64,000 nucleotides of DNA from assembly GCA_003013855.2 (NCBI GenBank), contig ML058464.1:3380170-3444169 (forward strand), written 5' to 3'. The stretch's first letter is position 1. Every line of letters begins with the position of its first letter. The notes under the pieces are model-generated. The model was not told the origin of the DNA and made no database searches. It was given only the letters and a program-made list of their open reading frames with translations. Shown in pieces: positions 23,351-34,954 of this stretch. Origin of the DNA: Liriodendron chinense. Lineage: Eukaryota; Streptophyta; Magnoliopsida; Magnoliales; Magnoliaceae. The position numbers and the translations under genes are program-made.

Positions 23351-24701
23351 TGATCAATGACATGTTTCCTGATGAACAACTTTTTAAAATCTCCCAATTG
23401 CCATGGTATGCGAACATTGCTAACTATCTTGCTACAGGTACAATTCCAACACACTGGAACAAGCAAGATAAGGATAAGTTTTTTAACGAGGTGAGAAAAT
23501 TCTTGTAGGATGACCCGTACTTATTCAAGTATTGTCCCGATCAAATTATAAGGAGATGTGTGCCGGATGATGAGCAACATTGTATCATCTCCTTTTGTCA
23601 TTCTCAGGTGTGTGGTGGCCACTTTTCAGCTAAGAAGACCACAACCAAAATTCTGTAATGTGGGTTTTATTGGCTCACCATGTTCAAAGATACCCATGAG
23701 TTTTGTAAAACGTGTGAGCCTTGTCAATAATTGGGAGGAATATCCCGTAGAAATATGATGCCACTCAATCCCATCCTATCAATTGAAATTTTTTATTGTT
23801 GGGGCATCGATTTCATGGGTCCATTTCCATCCTCTTTCGAAAATTTATATATATTGCTTGCTGTCGATTATATTTCAAAATGGGTCGAGGCGATTCCATG
23901 CCGGAACAATGACCATAAAACAGTCATTCGTTTTCTTAAAAGAAAATATCCTTTCCTGATTTGGAACACCTCGAGTCATTATAAGCGATGGAAAATCTCA
24001 TTTTTGTAACCGCCCATTTGAAGTTTTAATGAAGAAATATGGCATGAATCACAAGGTGAGCACTCCTTATCACCCACAAACAAGTGGACAAGTTCAGATA
24101 TCCAATAGGAAAATCAAACATATTTTGGAGAAAACAGTAAACCCCAACCGTAAAGATTAGTCGCTTCGACTTATCGATGCATTCTGGGCTTACCGTACCG
24201 CGTTCAAGACCCCCAATTAGAATGTCTCCCTATAGACTTGTCTATGGGAAAGCTTGTCACTTGCCCGTGGAGTTGGAACATAGGGCATGTTGGGCGATAA
24301 AGAAGATGAACTTTGATTCTGACAAACCAAGCTCGTTGCGCAAACTTTAATTGAATGAACTTACGGAACTCCGGAACGAGGCATATGAAAATGCGTGAAT
24401 TTACAAGGACAAGACAAAGGTATTCCATGATAAGAACATCCTTTGTAAGACCTTCACGATCAACAAAAAAAGTCCTTATGTATAATTCTCGATTACATTA
24501 TTTTTGAAAAAATTGAGGTCTCGTTGGACCGGTCCCTTCATTGTAAAAACTGTTTATCCATATGGGACTGTCGAGTTGTTGAATCCAAGGAACGGTAATG
24601 TCTTTAAAGCAAATGGTCAGCGATTAAAACCATTCTTTGAGAATTTTCCTTCAGAAGGTTTGTCTATACCTCTGACTGATCCTATGTATCAGGATATTTG
24701 A
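23351..24701 (+). pseudogene. Athila-like integrase
   Basis: The zinc-binding HHCC part is at about 23540-23730 (CHSQVCGGHF... CKTCEPCQ). Core: GIDFMGPFPSSFENLYIL with the first Asp (about 23806), a ...SDGKSHF region around 23985, and STPYHPQTSGQVQIS around 24060. The catalytic Glu expected in the last block reads Gln. The C-terminal domain (24504-24701) contains LRSRWTGPFIVKTVYPYG and ends at a TGA at 24699. Frameshifts and stops are frequent. Confidence 0.8.
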
Positions 24702-25832
24702 TCTCCTAGTCTAATGGAGGTATAGAGTAGTTAGGATTAGAATTTTACTGCTTTTGGTTTGCTTTTTCATAGGTTTGTTTGAAGGAGGTAGAATTCCAGT
24801 TTTTGTTCTCTTAGGTACTATCATTCCTCACTCCCTTTATTTTTGCTCTCATGTTTTGCTTATTGCACATCTTTTACATTGAGGACAATGCAAGATTTGG
24901 TTGGGGGGTGTGGGATCACTAGAATGAATCTAGTGTTTTGTAACATTTCGAGCAATTATGTAGAAAATTTTCAATTTTTCTAAAAATTCAAAACTCCTTT
25001 GGAAAACCGCGTTTATATGCATTTGGATGTCGTAAGAGTGAAAGGAAGAAAGATGTAGTGAGATGATTTTGAAACTCTTAAAGGACTTGTAACATGATGG
25101 TTTTCTGATTGGATTCCCCAATTGATTTGATTAATAGACAAATTGAAACACTTTTACACCTAGTTCACTTTACACGATTCTCATATTTTGAAAGGATTAT
25201 TAGATTTGTGGATTAGCTAGGTGTGGATTTGAGGTGTTCAGAAACCAAGCCGGGGTACTTTGTCCATCCTTGTCCATGGAAAATAACGAAAGATATTGAT
25301 TTCTAAAAATCCTGTCTAATGTGTATAAAAAGGAAAGGAATGATGAAAATATGGGAATGATTGAAAATATGGTGAAAAATTACGAAAAGGGCTACCTATT
25401 ACCAACCGAGGGATGGTCTACCCGTAACCAAAGCCGGAAATGGGAAGTAGTGTGAAAGCCGTCATAAGGACGGTAAGGCAAATTCCTGTCAAAAGCTTGT
25501 TGTTGATCTATACACCGTTAAATCCATACCTTAGCTAATTCATGAAGAAGGTAATCTCGAAAATCCATGAGATGAGAATTCACTGAACACACTAGGTTAA
25601 ATTGTTCAAATTCTTCTATTTATCTATCAATCAGCGGAAAGTCCATATGAGTACTTGTTATGTTCTTGAAAGTTTAAGGTTTCAATTTTCCTCCCTTAGT
25701 TTTTTCGATTTTTATATTTGAATGTCTTAGAATGTATAGAAGCATAGTTTCTGAAGGAGAGTTGGGTTTTGGAGAATGAAACTTGTTTCACGCATGTTTT
25801 GCTCGGGACTAGCAAAATGTTGGTTGGGGGTG
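24702..25832 (+). other. Athila 3' untranslated region
   Basis: About 1.1 kb between integrase and the 3' LTR. I find no long ORF and no env-like protein with a signal peptide or transmembrane segment. It ends in the polypurine tract TTGGTTGGGGGTG (about 25820-25832) directly before the LTR. Confidence 0.6.
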
Positions 25833-27864
25833 TGTTAAGCTCTTAATGTGTATATTCTAACCCCATTTTATCACTAACTATGCTTGAAATACATGATTAA
25901 AGACCCAACTAATGCATGGTTTTGTAGTTATAGGAATGAGAGAGGGAATTCATCAATTGAAGGCTTAGATTAGCTGTTTACAAAAGACCAAGCGCCAAAA
26001 GGTGGAAGAAAGAAAGCAAAGAAGAGAAGAAAGAGGGCAGAAAAAATGCACAGAAGACCGATCGTCTGACCAGTCGTCCATAGCCAGGACCGGTCGTCCG
26101 ACCGGTCTAAACACTCAACAGGAGGACCCCTACTGCTAACATTGCTGGACCAATCACGATTGGTCATCTGATCGGTTGTCCACTGCTCAGACCGGTCATC
26201 CGACCGATCGTTGAATTAAATTTTAGGTTCGAAATTTCAGAAAAATTTCTGGACTGTTTTTGACCTTTTATGACCGGTTGTCCGACCGATCGTCCATGGA
26301 CTCAGACCGGTCTTCCGACCGGTCGGCTGCGTAACAGAGATTCTTCTACAAGCTCCGAATTTTGCTGCACAAAGTGCTATTTTTACGGAATTTCTCGAAG
26401 TTTCTTCGCACCTAGGGCCCCAAACCTATAAAAGGAATCCTCTAGCTCGTTCTAGGGCTGTCAATGGCACGGATCTTGATCCGTATCCGATCTGTATCCA
26501 ATCCGATTTAATCAGATTCGGATCAATAATCGAATAATCGGGTCAGATACGGATATCCAAAGATGATCCGTTTAATATTCGGGTCGGATTCGGATCAACC
26601 TTGATCCGGCCCGTTAACGATCCGACCCGATAAAAAAAAATAATAAAATAAAAACATAGGATAATCTCTCTTTCTCTCTCTCTCTTTCTCTCTCTCCTCT
26701 CTCGGATATCCAGTTGGATATCGGGTCGGATCATAATCGGATCGGAAACGGATTTTGAAAAATTTAATCGGGTCGGGTTCGGATCATATACTTGTGATCC
26801 GAATCGGATTCGGGTCGGATTCGGGTCGGATATATTCTTAATCGGGTCGGATTCGGATCATCACTGATCCGGCCCGTATCCAACCCGTTGACAGCCCTAG
26901 CTCGTTCCTAAGGCATCCTAGAAGAGAATTACCGCGGTGGGAGGCGGCGGAAGACGGATCTGGAGTTCTACAACTCCTCCTAGTTAGTTCTTCTAGTTTT
27001 TATGTTTTTCGTAGTTGCTTTCATGTTTCCTTGGATCATGAACGGCTAAACCTCTTAGCTAGGGCTAAGAGGTGAAGCTTGTAATGAATCCAAGATGTTT
27101 TAATTCGTTTGTTTTGGTTTCAAGTTGGATTATTAGTGAAGAACAATGGTTTAAAGTTTGAATAAAGTTCTAATTAGTTTTTCCTTAATCTTATGATAGC
27201 TCATGGATGTTTAGAAGAATTGCTTTAGTTCTTAATTATTTTGAATGGTTTTAGACCTGTACGCTTCAAGGAATCAGATTTAATACGCTCTAAACCTTTG
27301 ATTCTCATGTGGGAACTTCATGCCAAGAGTTCTACTTTTCTGAATTTCAGAATTATGTGTAATTGTGTATGTGATTTGAATGAAGTTTAAATCACGATCT
27401 AGTTATGCTTTATGACAGAGTTTACTGATGATTATGATTGTGATCTTAATCTATTGGAACTAGGATTAACCTATGCAATTGAGTGTGCTCAAGTCCTAAC
27501 TTGAATTAAGGGAATCATGTACTTGAATCACACTTATGACAGATTGTTTGTTTTAACTGCTCCATCATCCAGCTAGATAGGATTTAATTTCAATTTTAGT
27601 TGAGTAATTGGGAAACCATAGCGAATTAAGCATCAAGGATTGCTAGAAAAGGATCCTTGAACCCCTAGTGCTCTTTATTATTAATTACATTCAGTTTTAG
27701 TTCAAAATATCTATCTACATTTAATTCCTAAACTTTGTTTAATTAGTTATCAATTAGAAATCATTGGAAGTGTTTTGTGGGTTCCTACACAAGTCCCTGT
27801 GGATCGACCTCGGTCTTACCGAGATTATTACTACATCGCAACCCTACACTTGGGGAAGCGAACA
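25833..27864 (+). repeat. 3' LTR of the Athila-like element (contains a MITE)
   Basis: 2032 bp including a 447-bp MITE (26453-26899) and its duplicated 8-bp target. It has GACCGGTC palindromes (about 26080-26325), TATAAAAGG at 26427-26435, and ends GGGGAAGCGAACA. The LTR end from 27561 on is also present in the downstream tandem duplicate. Confidence 0.9.
26453..26899. mobile_element. hAT-type MITE in the Athila LTR
   Basis: A 447-bp non-coding element with terminal inverted repeats TAGGGCTGTCAA...TTGACAGCCCTA and an 8-bp target duplication GCTCGTTC (26445-26452 and 26900-26907). The matching site in the 5' LTR (about 18057) has a single GCTCGTTC, giving an empty-site proof. The interior is full of GGATCGGATTCGG-like subterminal repeats. 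The 8-bp duplication and TIR fit the hAT superfamily. It cannot move by itself. Confidence 0.9.
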
Positions 27865-27869
27865 ACGTT

Positions 27870-28677
27870 CTAAACGTGGCATTTACATCAGTCAATGAAA
27901 ATATATTCTTGGCATTCTCTCTGATGTTGGCTTACTTGGTTCCCGGCCCACTAATTTACCAATGGATGTCAACGCCAAGCTCTCCAATGAAAACAATGAT
28001 ATTCTTTCCGACCCAACTCCATACCGCCATCTAGTTGGACATGTCATCTATCTCACCATTACCAAGTGCGATATTGTGTACTCAGTTCAGACACTTAGCC
28101 AGTTCACGAGTCAACCACGTCGGCCCTTCGCATCCTTCGCTATCTTAAAGGCACACCAGGACAAGGTTTGCTCATGTCTTCCTCCAGCGCCTTCACCTTG
28201 AAAGGGTATTGTGACTCTGATTGGGCCAGTTGCCCTATGACACGCTGTTCCTTAACAGGCTACTGTACCTTTCTTGGTGACTCTCCGTTATCATGGAAAT
28301 CAAAGAAACAATCTACGGTATCTCATTCGTCAGCCAAAACCAAATATCGCTCTATGGCCATTGTGACTTGTGAGCTCACTTGGCTCTTTTATCTTCTTCA
28401 CGATCTTAATGTTCGCGACATCGGACCAGCTTTGCTATTTTGTGACAATCAAGCTGCCCTCCACATCGCAGCTAACCCTATCTTCCATGAACGTACTAAG
28501 CATATAGAATTAGACTATCACCTCGTTCATGACAAGATTCAATCAGGGACCATTAAGACCTTATATGTTCTCTCTCACCTGCAAATTGCGGACTTATTCA
28601 CTAAAGCGTTGGTCAAAGATTCTTTCCATCGTCTGAGCTCCCAGTTGGGAGTTTTTAATGCTCACTCTCCAACTTGA
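27870..28677 (+). pseudogene. Ty1/copia RT end and RNase H (copy 1)
   Basis: The copia RT frame resumes directly after the Athila ACGTT duplication. Blocks are GSRPTNLPMDVNAKL and PYRHLVGHVIYLTITKCDIVY. RNase H has GYCDSDWASCP, LSWKSKKQSTVSHSSAKTKYR, FCDNQAALHIAANP and LFTKAL. A stop occurs in the first block (Ser-Gln-stop-Lys) and there is a one-base frameshift near 28120. The protein ends at the TGA at 28675, immediately before the polypurine tract. Confidence 0.88.
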
Positions 28678-28684
28678 GGGGGAG

Positions 28685-28845
28685 TATTAGATTGCACAGT
28701 TGTAACTCTCCTATTATAGGATCTTCCTTATAATTACAGCTATCAATAGGTTGTACTATGCCTACAAGAGAGGCTTCTCTCCTCCGTATGAGATACATAG
28801 AGATATAAAAGATTTCTTTTCACCTTACATCTTCTTCTTTCTGCA
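28685..28845 (+). repeat. Copia 3' LTR (copy 1)
   Basis: The polypurine tract TTGAGGGGGAG directly precedes a sequence starting TATTAGATTG (probably mutated from TGTTAGATTG). It contains TATAAAAG near 28805. I place the end at CTGCA (28845), giving 161 bp; the true end could be later. The matching copy at 32348-32508 has the same length. Confidence 0.6.
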
Positions 28846-29922
28846 AAGATTATGCCTAGATGGATTTGCTTAAGAAGAAACTAATATAAGGAGAGGAGAT
28901 GAGAGGTATCGAAAACTCTACTTTTGGAAGATAGTTTGGTCTACTTTCTTCAAAAGATTAAGCTTAGATTGATCTTTTTTCCGAGAGTTAGAGTTTGACC
29001 CACTTTTGAAAGGTCAAACAGTATCTAAATAAGATTATTCCAAAGTCATTTGAAAGTTTATCAAATCATCTTTCTAGATAGTCCAAAATCACCCTAACCA
29101 AACTTGTAACGAGAAAGTTATGACTGTTTTCAAGGGATCACATAATGCTAGAAATGAGAACGAACATACTTAACACTATATAGATTTTGACCATTTTTTA
29201 ATGGTAAAATAATATCCAAATAAGATGTTTCTAAATCCATTTAAAAGTTCATTAAATTACCATGGACAGTCGGATCTTGATGCAGAATTGGTATCACGCC
29301 CCTTCCATGGGTTGCTTCATCTGAGGGCCTTTTGTGATGATATGCGTTTCGTTGAATTAGATTGAAGTCGCCACTAGCCAGTTATTTCATCTCTACAGTT
29401 GACTGGACCCTATAGAAATGCTTAAAGACAAAAATCAAAGATTCTCTCCCCCTAAGATGACTCCTTGATCTGTAGTAAGAGATTATGAGTAAAGGACTAC
29501 GGTTATAGAGAGGGAACGTGTTAATCACCTACTCTGCTCGTATAAATGTACGGTCTTTACTTCACAAGATCAAACGAATTCTTTAGGGTTGAGGCTTATT
29601 CTCGAGTAATAATGATGTAATAGTGTGTGAATATGCTATGTTTAATATTTAACTGACCAAAGTTTTTGCTGGGTAGAATCTGATTATATTGGAAAGCCGC
29701 AAAGCATACACTCGTGGTTGATCAGGTGTATGATGTTGATGGATGCAATCCTATGTAAAGTTGATGAACTTCGTCAAGCAAGGGGGTTGAGAAGAGAATA
29801 GATGTTGCACAATACTAATGCCAAAATTAAACGAAGTCGGTTAAAGGTTGGATGGTAGGGTGAATGGATGTGTCACAAGGATTGGGCTAAGATGCAAGGA
29901 TTATGATTTTGATTACTCAGGA
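28846..29922. other. Flank of copia, no gene; one ~190-bp repeat unit
   Basis: No coding potential. Bases 29010-29265 carry just over one unit of the ~190-bp repeat arrayed at 34955-36640 (anchor AGTTATGA at 29116). Bases 29277-29660 include a GAAGTCGCCACTAGCCAG stretch that resembles leader sequences near gypsy primer binding sites; I cannot assign it. Confidence 0.5.
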
Positions 29923-30455
29923 TAGCACTTTCAACGAATCAGATTCGAACTGGATCAGTGTTGATCCGAATCTGATCCAATTAAGGATTTACATGATCCA
30001 AATCCGATTCGAATCCGATCTTGATCACAAGTGTCTAATTTGAATTCGAACTGTTTAAATTTTTTGAAATTCGAATTCGATTCGATAAAAAATAGTACTC
30101 CTTTATGTAAACAGATTAAATTCGAAGCGAATCAGTGTCGATCCAAATCTAAATCATTTATATAAATAGATCACACTCGTAGTCATAAGCTTGGTGATGA
30201 AGAGTGGAAAGAACCGCGAACCGCTCGCTGTTTATTTTACTACAACCTAGGATGCTTTTCTTATCCTTTTATACCTTTATAACCGGATCGTTACCGGATC
30301 AGATTGGGGTTGATCCAAATATAATCCGAGTATTAAACGGATTAAAGATTTTGATCCGAATCCGATCCGTTGATCGGATTAATGATCCAAATTCAATTAA
30401 ATTGGATCGGATCCGGATCGAATTTGGACCATGATCTAATCCATTGACAACCCTA
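29923..30455. mobile_element. Degenerate hAT-type MITE (copy 1)
   Basis: 533 bp. Left end TAGCACTTTCAACG, right end TTGACAACCCTA, related to the TIR of the 26453 MITE. Flanks ACTCAGGA (left) and GCTCATGA (right) are a decayed 8-bp duplication; in the duplicate the left flank reads GCTCAAGA. The interior is GATCCGAATC-rich with a central non-repetitive part. Confidence 0.7.
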
Positions 30456-31224
30456 GCTCATGAGGCTTTGGATTGGATTGGTTTTGTCATGACCTAGGCT
30501 GGACTCTTCTCCTATAGATCTTTCCTCTCCTCAATGGAGGGATTAGAAGGCTAGGCTAAACGACTTACGAAACTCTAGATTAGTTGTAGAAGTTTTTTAA
30601 ATGCCCTACATTAGAAGGGGCTCTCAAGCACTACTAAATGATTTCTGGATATACTGGATGATTCTTGGGTGTATTGGATGATTGAATGGAAAGGGAATGG
30701 GGCTATTTATAACCTCCTAGCCCCATTTTTTTTTATAATTCTTGCAAAGTTAAGAGGTGTAAGAGGTTGAGTGCTTTAGATTTGAGATTACTACATGGAA
30801 AGATCGCAAGGATTAGGTGGGCTAATAAAATGTTAAATATGGCCAAGAGGTAAGGGTATCAGAGACAGTTTACAAGGCCACATGGATAGGGCTGGAAAAG
30901 GAGCAGACAACACACGTATGAAGCTCCTTCCATGTGGCGAGCAGCCCCCCGGGGGCCTCTAGCCACGCATGGGGTCTCCTACTTTGGTAAGAAAGCTCCC
31001 TCACATATGTGAGGTTCTATCCTCACATAAAATTTCTACAGCAATCCTACGAAACCTTGGATTCATATTGGTAAAATAATACCCTCCTTCAGGCAATGAG
31101 AACCAACATAGAAATGAAGTGGGTCCGCATGATTGGATGGTCAGGATAGCCCTACCCACGGCCACAGGTGTTATGCATGTGTCACCATCATTTCGAAGAT
31201 GGCAGTGTGAACATAGCAGTCGTT
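30456..31224. other. Non-coding flank; end of duplication copy 1
   Basis: No ORF of interest. Bases 31027-31224 match 36954-37152, joined to the preceding sequence at 31023 with about three extra bases. This is the deletion junction of copy 1. Confidence 0.6.
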
Positions 31225-31227
31225 TCC

Positions 31228-31527
31228 ATTATCCAGCTAGATAGGATTTAATTTCCATTCTAGTTGAGTAATTGGGAACCACAGCGAATTAAGCATCAAG
31301 GATTGCTAGAAGTGGATCCTTGAACCTCTAGTGCTCTTTATTATTGATTACATTCAGTTTTAGTTCAAAATATCTATCTACATTCAATTCCAAAACCCTG
31401 TTTAATTAGTTCTCAATTAGAAATCATTTGAAGTGTTTGTTGGGTTCCTACACAAGTCCCTGTGGATCGACCTCGGTCTTATCGAGATTATTACTACATC
31501 GTAGCCCTACACTTGGGGAAGCGAACA
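31228..31527 (+). repeat. Athila LTR 3' fragment (copy 2)
   Basis: 300 bp matching the last part of the Athila LTR, ending GCGAACA, followed by ACGTT and the copia RT. It exists only because of the tandem duplication, not through a separate insertion. Confidence 0.85.
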
Positions 31528-31532
31528 ACGTT

Positions 31533-32340
31533 TTAAATGTGGCATTTACATTAGTTAATGAAAATATACTCTTGGCATTCTCTCTGATGTTGGCTTACTT
31601 GGTTCCCGGCCCACTAATTTACCAATGGATGTCAACGCCAAGCTCTCCAATGAAAACGACGATATTCTTTCCGACCCAACTCCATACCGCCGTTTAGTTG
31701 GACGCGTCATCTATCTCACCATTACCAGGCTCGATATTGTGTACTCAGTTCAGACACTTAGCCAGTTTACGAGTCAACCATGTCAGCCCTTCGCATCTTT
31801 CGCTATCTTAAAGGCACACCAGAACAAGGTTTGCTCATGTCTTCCTCCAGCTCCTTCACCTTGAAAGGGTATTGTGACTCTAATTGGGCCAGTTGCCCTA
31901 TGACATGCCATTCCTTAATAGGCTACTGTACCTTTCTTGGTGACTCTCCGTTATCCTGGAAATCAAAGAAATAATCTACGGTATCTCGTTCGTCAGCCGA
32001 AACCGAATATCGCTCTATGGCCATTGTGACTTGTGAGCTCACTTGGCTCTTTTATCTTCTTCACGATCTTAATGTTCGCGACATCGGACTAGCTTTGTTA
32101 TTTTGTGACAATCAAGCTGCCCTCCACATCGCAGCTAACCTTGTCTTCCATGAATGTACTAAGCATATAGAATTAGACTGTCACCTTGTTTATGAAAAGA
32201 TTCAATCAGGGACCATTAAGACTTTATATGTTCCCTCTCACCTGCAAATTGCGGACTTATTCACTAAAGCGTTGGTCAAAGATTCTTTCCATCGTCTGAG
32301 CTCCCAGTTGGGAGTTTTTAATGCTCACTCTCCAACTTGA
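31533..32340 (+). pseudogene. Ty1/copia RT end and RNase H (copy 2)
   Basis: Duplicate of 27870-28677. Same blocks (LPMDVNAKLSNEN, GYCDSNWASCP, FCDNQAALHIAANL, LFTKALVKD). An additional stop after SWKSKK (about 31972) and the shared frameshift near 31790 are present. The RNase H block has Asn for the second Asp (GYCDSN). Confidence 0.85.
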
Positions 32341-32347
32341 ACGGGAG

Positions 32348-32508
32348 TATTAGATTGTACAGTTGTAACTCTCCTATTATAGGATTTTCCTTGTAATTAC
32401 AGCTAGCAATAGGTTGTACTATGCCTACAAGAGAGGCTTCTCTCCTCCGTATGAGATACATAGAGATATAAAAGATTTCTTCTCACCTTACATCTTCTTT
32501 TTTCTGCA
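32348..32508 (+). repeat. Copia 3' LTR (copy 2)
   Basis: 161 bp, duplicate of 28685-28845, preceded by a mutated polypurine tract (TTGAACGGGAG). Confidence 0.6.
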
Positions 32509-33586
32509 AAGATTATGCCTAGATGGATTTGCTTAAGAAGAAACTAATATAAGGAGAGGAGATGAGAGGTATCGAAAACTCTACTTTTGGAAGATAGGTT
32601 CGTCTACTTTCTTCAAAAGATTAAGCTTATATTGATCTTTTTTTTCGGGAGTTAGAGTTTGACCCACTTTTGAAAGGGCAAACAGTATTTAAATAAGATT
32701 ATTCCAAAGTCATTTGAAAGTTTATCAAATCATCTTTCTAGATGGTCCAAAATCACCCTAACTAAACTTGTAACGAGAAAATTATAACTGTTTTCAAGGG
32801 ATCACATAATGCTAGAAATGAGAACGAACATACTTAACACTATATAGATTTTTACCATTTTTTAATGGTAAAATAGTATCCAAATAAGATGTTTCTAAAT
32901 CCATTTAAAAGTTCATTAAATTACTATGGACAGTCGGATCTTGATGCAGAATTGGTATCACGCCCCTTCCATGGGTTGCTTCATCTGAGGGCCTTTTGTG
33001 ATGATATGCGTTTCGTTGAATTAGATTGAAGTCGCCACTAGCCAGTTATTTCATCTCTACAGTTGACTGGACCCTATAGAAATGCTTAAAGACAAAAATC
33101 AAAGATTCTCTCCCCTTAAGATGACTCCTTGATCTGTAGTAAGAGACTATGGGTAAGGGACTATGGTTATCGAGAGGGAACGTGTTAATCACCTACTATG
33201 CTCGTATAAATGTACGGTCTTTACTTCATAAGATCAAACAAATTCTTTAGGGTTGAGGCTTATTCTTGAGTATTAATGATGTAATAGTGTGTGAATATGC
33301 TATGTTTAATATTTAACTGACCAGAGTTTTTGCTGGGTAGAATCTGATTATATTGGAAAGCCGCAGAGCATACACTCGTCGTTAATCAGGTGTATGATGT
33401 TAATGGATGCAATCTTATGTAAAGTTGATGAACTTCGTCAAGCAGGGGGGTTGAGAAGAGAATAGATGTTGCACAATGCTAATGCCAAAATTAAGCAACG
33501 TCAGTTAAAGGTTGGATGGTAGGGTGAACGGATGTGTCACAAGGATTGGGCTAAGATGCAAGGATTATGATTTTGATTGCTCAAGA
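32509..33586. other. Non-coding flank (copy 2)
   Basis: Duplicate of 28846-29922. It includes a unit of the ~190-bp repeat at about 32670-32930. No gene seen. Confidence 0.6.
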
Positions 33587-34112
33587 TAACACTTTCAATG
33601 AATCGCATTCGAACTGGATCAGTGTTGATCCGAATATGATCCAATTAAGGATTTATATGATCCAAATCCGATTCGAATCCGATCCTGACCACAAGTGTCT
33701 AATTTGAATTCGAACTGTTTAAATTTTTTGAAATTCGAATTCAATTCGATAAAAAATAGTACTCCTTTATGTAAACAGATTGAATTCGAAGCGAATCAAT
33801 GTCGATCTAAATCTGAATCCTTTATGTAAATAGATCAAACTCATAGCCATAAGCTTGGTGATGAAGAGTGGAAAGAACCGCTCGCCGTTTATTTTACTAC
33901 AACCTAGGATGTTTTTCTTATCCTTTTATACCCCTATAATCGGATCGTTATCGGATCGAATTGAGGTTGATCCAAATCTAATCCGAGTATTAAATGGATT
34001 AAAGATTTTGATCCGAATCTGATCCGTTGATCCGATTAATGATCCAGATTCGATTAAATTGGATTGGATCTTGATCGAATTTGGACCATGATCTGATCCA
34101 TTGACAGCCCTA
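33587..34112. mobile_element. Degenerate hAT-type MITE (copy 2)
   Basis: 526 bp, duplicate of 29923-30455. Left flank GCTCAAGA and right flank ACTCATGA are the decayed 8-bp duplication. Right end TTGACAGCCCTA matches the TIR of the 26453 MITE exactly. Confidence 0.7.
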
Positions 34113-34954
34113 ACTCATGAGGCTTTGGATTGGATTGGTTTTGTCATGACCTGGGCTGGACTCTTCTCCTATAGATCCTTCCTCTCCTCAATAGAGGGAT
34201 TGGAAGGCTAGGCTAAACGACCTACGAAACTCTAGATTAGTTGTAGAAGGTTTTTAAATGCCCTAGATTAGAAGGGGCTCTCAAGCACTACTAGATGATT
34301 TCTGGATATACTGAATGATTCTTGGGTGTATTGGATGATTGAATGGGAAGGGAATGGGGCTATTTATAACCTCTTAACCCAATTTTTTTGATAATTCTTG
34401 CAAAGTTAAGAGGTGTAAGAGGTTGAGTGGTTTAGATTTGAGATTTCTACATGGAAAGATCTCAAGGATTAGGTGGGCTAATAAAAGGTTAAATATGGCC
34501 AAGAGGTAAGGGTATCAGAGACAGTTTACAAGGCCACATGGATAGGGCTGGAAAAGGAGCAGACAACACACGTATGGAGCTCCTGCCATGTGGCGAGTAG
34601 CCCCCTGGGGGCCTCCAGCCACGCATGGGGTCTCCTGCTTTGGCAAGAAAGCTCCCTCACATATGCGGAGGTTCTATCCTTTGTGGTGTATTGTTGTTAT
34701 TATACTTCTCTCTCCAATTGGGCTTTTGGGTTTGGCCTCAAGTCGGGCATGTTTTAGGGTTATGCTTGACCAGGTGAGTTGATTTGGTGGTTTGACTGGG
34801 TAGGCTGACCAGGTGAGTTAACTCAGCGGGTTAGATTAGTGAGTTAACTGGTTGGACTAAGTTTTTCCAAGGGTAAGGGTTTAACTGAGCTTAATTGACT
34901 CGACTAACTGGGTTTTGGCTTTGAGTTAGTAGGCCTGAGGTGGGGTGTCTACAA
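34113..34954. other. Non-coding flank (copy 2)
   Basis: No gene seen. From 34681 on it has no counterpart in copy 1. GGTTGACTGGG/GAGTTAACTC-type short repeats lie at about 34770-34900. The stretch ends near GGGGTGTCTACA (34941-34952), which looks like an LTR end, but I find no partner. Confidence 0.4.

Larger units (their letters stand above)
17588..27864 (+). mobile_element. Athila-like Ty3/gypsy LTR retrotransposon
   Basis: A 10,277-bp element with TGTTAAGC...GAACA LTRs and a perfect 5-bp target duplication ACGTT (17583-17587 and 27865-27869). The PBS TTGGCACCGTTGCTAGCGA resembles the Athila tRNA-Asp-type PBS. The internal region codes for gag, protease, RT-RNase H and integrase on the plus strand, followed by about 1.1 kb without an ORF where some Athila elements carry an env-like gene. 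It inserted in the RT gene of the copia element. The LTRs differ substantially (left has a ~105-bp deletion near its start; right has a MITE), so this is an older insertion. Confidence 0.9.
27561..31227. repeat. Tandem duplication, copy 1
   Basis: This segment (Athila LTR end, copia 3' end, flank, MITE) is repeated from 31225 onward. Copy 1 aligns to copy 2 until 31023 (equals 34680), then jumps to sequence equal to 36954-37155. Compared with copy 2 it lacks about 2273 bp. The copies look a few percent diverged by eye. Confidence 0.85.

Noticed and set aside
24702..25832. Env-like gene of the Athila element
   Set aside because: The position is right but there is no ORF longer than about 65 codons, no signal peptide and no transmembrane segment.
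31533..32508. A second independent copia insertion
   Set aside because: It is preceded by the same Athila LTR end and ACGTT, so it is part of the tandem duplication.
34941..34952. GGGGTGTCTACA as an LTR end
   Set aside because: It resembles LTR ends of some plant gypsy elements but no matching LTR start, PBS or target duplication could be found.
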